In this document: piece after piece, positions 60,521 through 64,000 of the stretch
Layout: each line of letters begins with the position of its first letter
Position numbering within the stretch: the stretch's first letter is position 1
Assembly: GCF_900230215.1 (NCBI RefSeq)
Contig: NZ_LT907982.1
Location: 744,001 to 808,000, forward strand
Direction: 5' to 3'
DNA length: 64,000 bases
Source: Jatrophihabitans sp. GAS493
Lineage (GTDB): Bacteria > Actinomycetota > Actinomycetes > Mycobacteriales > Jatrophihabitantaceae
The notes under the pieces: model-generated
The model's input: only the letters and a program-made list of their open reading frames with translations
Database searches by the model: none
What the model was told of the DNA's origin: nothing
Program-made: the position numbers and the translations under genes

Positions 60521-62362
60521 TTAACGGAAAGTTACGTCCTCCACCATCCTGCCACGTCGCGATGACTCATCGCCCCGCCCGCCGCTGGTCGGTCGCCAAA
60601 GGCTCACGAGCATCCAAGCGCCAGCAAGCACCGGGAAGACGAAAGTGAGCAGGATAGTGATCACGGATGGCAACGGTGACCATCGGAGCAGGCTGTGATA
60701 TCCGTTGAGCACGCTCGGCGAGGCGCCCCGCGCGATGTGTGCATACCAAGTGCGAAGCACCACCCGCCAAGCAAGCAGGTTTGTCAGCAAGGCGGCAATC
60801 GCCAACGCCCGTGCGAGCCAACGGATGAGACGCTCTGGCACGAGCGAAGCCCAGCCGATCGCCGCCAGTGCGGCCACCGCGACGATGCCGTGGTAGACAT
60901 AGCGACCCTGCACGCCGGCGAGAACCAGGTATTGGTGATATTCACTAAACGAGCCTGCGAAGACGATCAGGAAACTCAGCAGCGGCACGGCAAGCAGAAT
61001 CATCGACCGCAGCCGGTCGCCGACGTCGCGTCGCCGCAGCAGACTGACGACCACGCCGAGAAGCACCAGAAAGAACCAACCGTAGACGAGCCACCCGGCG
61101 AGGGCCGGCTTGTCCAGCAGACCGAGCCCACCCCAGAGCCGGAGGACGAAGCCACGCACGAAGGGTTGCCAGAATCCGCCCAAGGTGCCGGTGTTCTTGG
61201 GTTCCCCGCGGATGAGGCGGGTAAAGGTCGGCCCGAGCCCGTTGATCTGGACCGTGCCGAACTCCAGAAGGTTGCGCAGCCACCACAAACCGCCAACAAC
61301 TGCGCCGCAGAGGCTGATCAGCAGCGGAACGAGAACGGCCCGCAGCCCTAGGCGCGACCCTCGGCTAGCGCCGCCCGCCGGGTCGACGTCGACGGACCCG
61401 GGTTCTTCAACACCTTCCGCCCCGCTCGAGGGATCCACCACCATGACCCTGCGGGTCGCGGCGAAAACATAAGCGGCGACCACGATCGGCGGAAACCCCA
61501 GTGCGAAGCCCTTGGTCCAAAGCGTCGCGCAGAGGGCTACCGCGACCCCTACTGCCGTACGACGGCTCAGGTCACCGGTGAGGACCCGACATAGCAGGTA
61601 TAGCAATACCGAGGTGGCGGCGATCAGCAATGAGTCGTTGGTAACTGCGGAGCCATCCCGAACGAGGTTCGGAACGGTCAAGGGAACCAACGCGGCCAGC
61701 AAGGCCGTCGAGTCACTCCGTGTGCCCAATGGCAACAATCGTCGGGTACTGGCCCAACAGAGCAGCGGAACCGGGAGCATAAACAGCATACTCAGGCACC
61801 GGACGAGCCAGACCTGAATGTCCCAGGCCAGGTTATTCACGCCCGGCAGGCGCAGCACTACCGCGGCCCCCCAGTAGTACAGCGGCGGGTGCTGAACCAT
61901 CTGATTCGGCTGTGAGCCGACCACAAACGCTGTCCCACCGAGATCGTCGAAGCTTGGCCGCAGAGACCTGGGAGCGACCGGCACGTCAGCGAACCGCTTG
62001 ACCGGCGGGAAGCCATCCACGAGACGCTGGGCGCCCACGCTGCCGCTCGTCAGCGGCAACTCGCCGGGACCGAAGAAGGTGAACGGGTGTTGGGAGTAGA
62101 CGTACCCCATGTCGAGGTGCTGTGGCTCATCAAAGCCGTAGAACATTGGCCAGATAATGCTGGCACCGAGCAATAGTGCCGCCCAGGCGATCGTTATGCC
62201 CCAGACGGATCTTGGCACCATTCGGAGGCGACCCTTTACCGAGCCGAATCGACCCGGCACCCGGCCTTGGCTAACTGCTGTCGAGGACAAGATTGGTTGG
62301 CTCTCTCGCGCTGAGACCGCTGCGGTACGACGACCCGACCGGCGGTAACGCACCGCGCTCAT
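60521..62362 (-). CDS. Large polytopic membrane protein, GT-C/DUF2142-like
   Basis: From ATG 62362 the protein has 613 residues with about 12 membrane helices. An outer loop after the first helix carries [19 protein letters not shown], and [10 protein letters not shown] follows later; acidic residues after the first helix and the HPPLYY motif are seen in GT-C glycosyltransferases and DUF2142 membrane proteins that use polyprenyl-phosphate sugars. A cytosolic acidic insertion ([18 protein letters not shown]) splits the helices. It is probably involved in cell-envelope glycan or lipid modification; substrate unknown. The start may lie further downstream (VPRSVWG). Confidence 0.7.
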   Translation of the reverse strand: MSAVRYRRSGRRTAAVSARESQPILSSTAVSQGRVPGRFGSVKGRLRMVPRSVWGITIAWAALLLGASIIWPMFYGFDEPQHLDMGYVYSQHPFTFFGPGELPLTSGSVGAQRLVDGFPPVKRFADVPVAPRSLRPSFDDLGGTAFVVGSQPNQMVQHPPLYYWGAAVVLRLPGVNNLAWDIQVWLVRCLSMLFMLPVPLLCWASTRRLLPLGTRSDSTALLAALVPLTVPNLVRDGSAVTNDSLLIAATSVLLYLLCRVLTGDLSRRTAVGVAVALCATLWTKGFALGFPPIVVAAYVFAATRRVMVVDPSSGAEGVEEPGSVDVDPAGGASRGSRLGLRAVLVPLLISLCGAVVGGLWWLRNLLEFGTVQINGLGPTFTRLIRGEPKNTGTLGGFWQPFVRGFVLRLWGGLGLLDKPALAGWLVYGWFFLVLLGVVVSLLRRRDVGDRLRSMILLAVPLLSFLIVFAGSFSEYHQYLVLAGVQGRYVYHGIVAVAALAAIGWASLVPERLIRWLARALAIAALLTNLLAWRVVLRTWYAHIARGASPSVLNGYHSLLRWSPLPSVITILLTFVFPVLAGAWMLVSLWRPTSGGRGDESSRRGRMVEDVTFR

Positions 62363-62526
62363 TAGGCAGACATGCTCACCGACCCTAGAGCACGTCAATC
62401 ATGGTCGGAGTGAATTTGACGTCAGCGTACCCGAGTGCCGACGGCGCAACGAGTTCTATACGGTGTGGCCGCTTTCCGCGGGTCATTGCCGCTCACATTT
62501 CGACGTTTACTGCCGATAAGAGCCCC

Positions 62527-64000
62527 ATGAACGCGTATCAGGACACCTCAGCTTCTGAGGGCGACGGCACGGAGCCACGAAACACGGCGGGAAATGCTCC
62601 CGAATTGGACATCTTCGACCCGCGGGCTGAGCCCCGGACGGAGCGTCTGGGCGAAGCCGAATGCAGCCACATCCTGAACCGCTTGCTGAGTACCCATCCC
62701 TATGCCAGTGTCGTCGCGATCGTCCCCGACGGGCGCTTCACCCCCATGCCGTCCGAGGTGCCGCTCACCTCGCAGACCGTCATCAGCGGCCACTCCACCG
62801 CGCTGGAGCTGGTGATGCCGTCGGATATCGAGCCGGTGATCGACGCCTGGAAGCGGCTGCTCGTACAGGGCGCGGCAATGGTCGACGTACACCCGCTGGA
62901 CGGGGGCGACCTCACGATGGGAATCTTCTTCGTCGACGTGCGCCACGAGTACGGCGTGATTCTGGGCGTCATCGTCCACCCGGAAGGCTCGGTGACCACC
63001 TCCCGCGGCGCGCAGAACCTGCTCCGGGCCCGCGTCACCACGATCAAGAAGAACAACCTCTCCGAGATCGTCGAGGTCGACGCGGCCTTCGAGCAGATCC
63101 TCGGCTACGCCCGGGACGAGCTCACCGGGCGACGCAATCTCGATTTCGTGCACCCGGACGATCACCCGCGGGCCATCGCCAACTACGTCGACATGCTCGG
63201 GTCTCCGGGCGGCAGCCGCCAGGTGCGGCTGCGCCAACTGCACCGCGACGGCCACTGGTTGTGGTTCGAAATCACCAACCACAACCATCTCGACGACCCC
63301 GACGACCCGTGTGTATTGGCCGAGATGATCGACATCTCCGAGGAGATGGCGGCCCAGGAGTACCTGCGGGCCAGTGAGCAACTGCTGCGCCGCCTCACCG
63401 AAAGCCTCCCGGTCGGCGTGCTGCAGATCGACACCGAGGGCGGTGTCATCCATCGCAACCCCGGCGTGACGCAGATTCTGCACTGCATCTCGGCCGAGAA
63501 CATCACCGAGGCCTTCGCCAAGGTCGACCCACGCGATCGGGGCGCCCTCGACAAGGCGATCCACGCCGCGACGACCACCGCCGAAGACGCCGACCTGGAA
63601 TTGAGCGTCCTGGCCAACGACGACGTACGCCGCTGCAAGGTCAGCCTGCGGGCCCTTATCGGCGACGACGGCACCCCGACCGGTGTTCTCATCTGCATCG
63701 ACGATGTCACCGAGGCAGCGCGGCTGCGCGAGCAACTGCGTGAACGGGCCACCTTCGACGCGCTCACCCGCTGCTACAACCGGGCCGCGACGCTCGCCGC
63801 GCTGGACCGTGCCCTTGACGAGACAAAGTCGACCCAGTCCGGTGTCGCGGTGATCTTCATCGACCTGGACAGTTTCAAGGCCGTGAACGACCGCCGCGGT
63901 CACGCCGCCGGGGACGCACTGCTGCAGAAGGTGTCCCAGTGTCTGAGCCGTGCGCTTCGCCCGCAGGATCTGGTCGGGCGCTTCGGGGGCGACGAGTTCG
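62527..64000 (+). CDS. PAS-PAS-GGDEF diguanylate cyclase (truncated by window end)
   Basis: The frame from ATG 62527 has no stop before the window end and codes for 491 residues. An N-terminal region (about 1-170) of a possible sensor fold is followed by a PAS domain (about 175-275; FEQILGYARDELTGRR, FVHPDDHPRAIANYV), a second PAS (about 285-395; LPVGVLQIDTEGGVIHRNPG) and the start of GGDEF: FDALTRCYNRAATLAALD, VIFIDLDSFKAVNDRRGH and, at the very end, GRFGGDEF. The intact GGDEF and the FIDLDSFK metal motif predict an active cyclic-di-GMP synthase. An EAL domain may follow outside the window. Confidence 0.92.
   Translation, partial: MNAYQDTSASEGDGTEPRNTAGNAPELDIFDPRAEPRTERLGEAECSHILNRLLSTHPYASVVAIVPDGRFTPMPSEVPLTSQTVISGHSTALELVMPSDIEPVIDAWKRLLVQGAAMVDVHPLDGGDLTMGIFFVDVRHEYGVILGVIVHPEGSVTTSRGAQNLLRARVTTIKKNNLSEIVEVDAAFEQILGYARDELTGRRNLDFVHPDDHPRAIANYVDMLGSPGGSRQVRLRQLHRDGHWLWFEITNHNHLDDPDDPCVLAEMIDISEEMAAQEYLRASEQLLRRLTESLPVGVLQIDTEGGVIHRNPGVTQILHCISAENITEAFAKVDPRDRGALDKAIHAATTTAEDADLELSVLANDDVRRCKVSLRALIGDDGTPTGVLICIDDVTEAARLREQLRERATFDALTRCYNRAATLAALDRALDETKSTQSGVAVIFIDLDSFKAVNDRRGHAAGDALLQKVSQCLSRALRPQDLVGRFGGDEF

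Noticed and set aside
62548-63903. 451-codon minus-strand open frame at the window end
   Set aside because: It is the antisense shadow of the PAS-GGDEF gene, which is the frame with PAS and GGDEF motifs and runs off the window.

Overview
The window is high-GC DNA from a Gram-positive actinobacterium. The evidence is a CrgA, DUF881, class E sortase and PabA cell-division neighbourhood, a mycobacterial-type Pat (HisC2) aminotransferase, a secreted cutinase, urease genes in the order ureABCFGD, and several leaderless genes whose start lies 6-7 bases after a TANNNT box. The block ppi, rhomboid, PH protein, crgA, DUF881, srtE, pabA (55-60.5 kb) normally lies near the replication origin in actinobacteria, so the window is probably origin-proximal. 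I cannot name a genus from the sequence.

Layout. 1-9 kb: end of an MFS exporter, a zinc-ribbon protein, cutinase, a GroES-like protein, a phosphatidylcholine-synthase-like enzyme, phenylalanine genes (pheA, pat) with a lone hutI, two tandem VOC proteins and an HTH/Clp-N regulator behind a double palindromic operator. 9-16 kb: an NCS1 permease, a yeast-type cytosine deaminase, a GNAT enzyme and a complete urease operon. 16-27 kb, minus strand: purine breakdown (8-oxoguanine/guanine deaminase, two-gene xanthine dehydrogenase, uricase, NCS2 permease), plus a hypothetical protein, a HOT-type alcohol dehydrogenase and a secreted hydrolase. 27-37 kb: membrane HNH protein, EAL-HDOD protein, a five-gene MacAB-like operon, a frameshifted alpha/beta hydrolase and a fatty-acid desaturase. 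37-47 kb: repeat-rich non-coding DNA, then four paralogous secreted modular proteins. 47-54 kb: deoC, uraH, uraD and, divergently, allB, alc, aceB and a DUF6986 aldolase-like gene. 54-64 kb: a fifth family member, the cell-division block, a large membrane protein and a PAS-GGDEF protein cut by the window end.

How the genes work together. The two purine blocks and urease describe a route from guanine, 8-oxoguanine or xanthine through urate, hydroxyisourate, OHCU, allantoin, allantoate and ureidoglycolate to glyoxylate and urea, with urease releasing ammonia and malate synthase taking glyoxylate into central metabolism. No recognisable ureidoglycolate lyase is present; the DUF6986 gene is a candidate by position.

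The most novel feature is the secreted-protein family at 37.7-46.9 kb with its member at 54.1-54.8 kb. Each of the four array genes has its own promoter (TTGNNN, 17-base spacer, TAGSTT or TAACTT), a leader that begins almost at once with a helix of 8 or more base pairs whose sequence differs between genes while pairing is kept, a GGGAG ribosome site just after the helix, and its own strong terminator. The fifth gene has the same promoter type and the same C-terminal domain. I read this as an undescribed co-regulated family of exported surface or matrix proteins; that function is inference.
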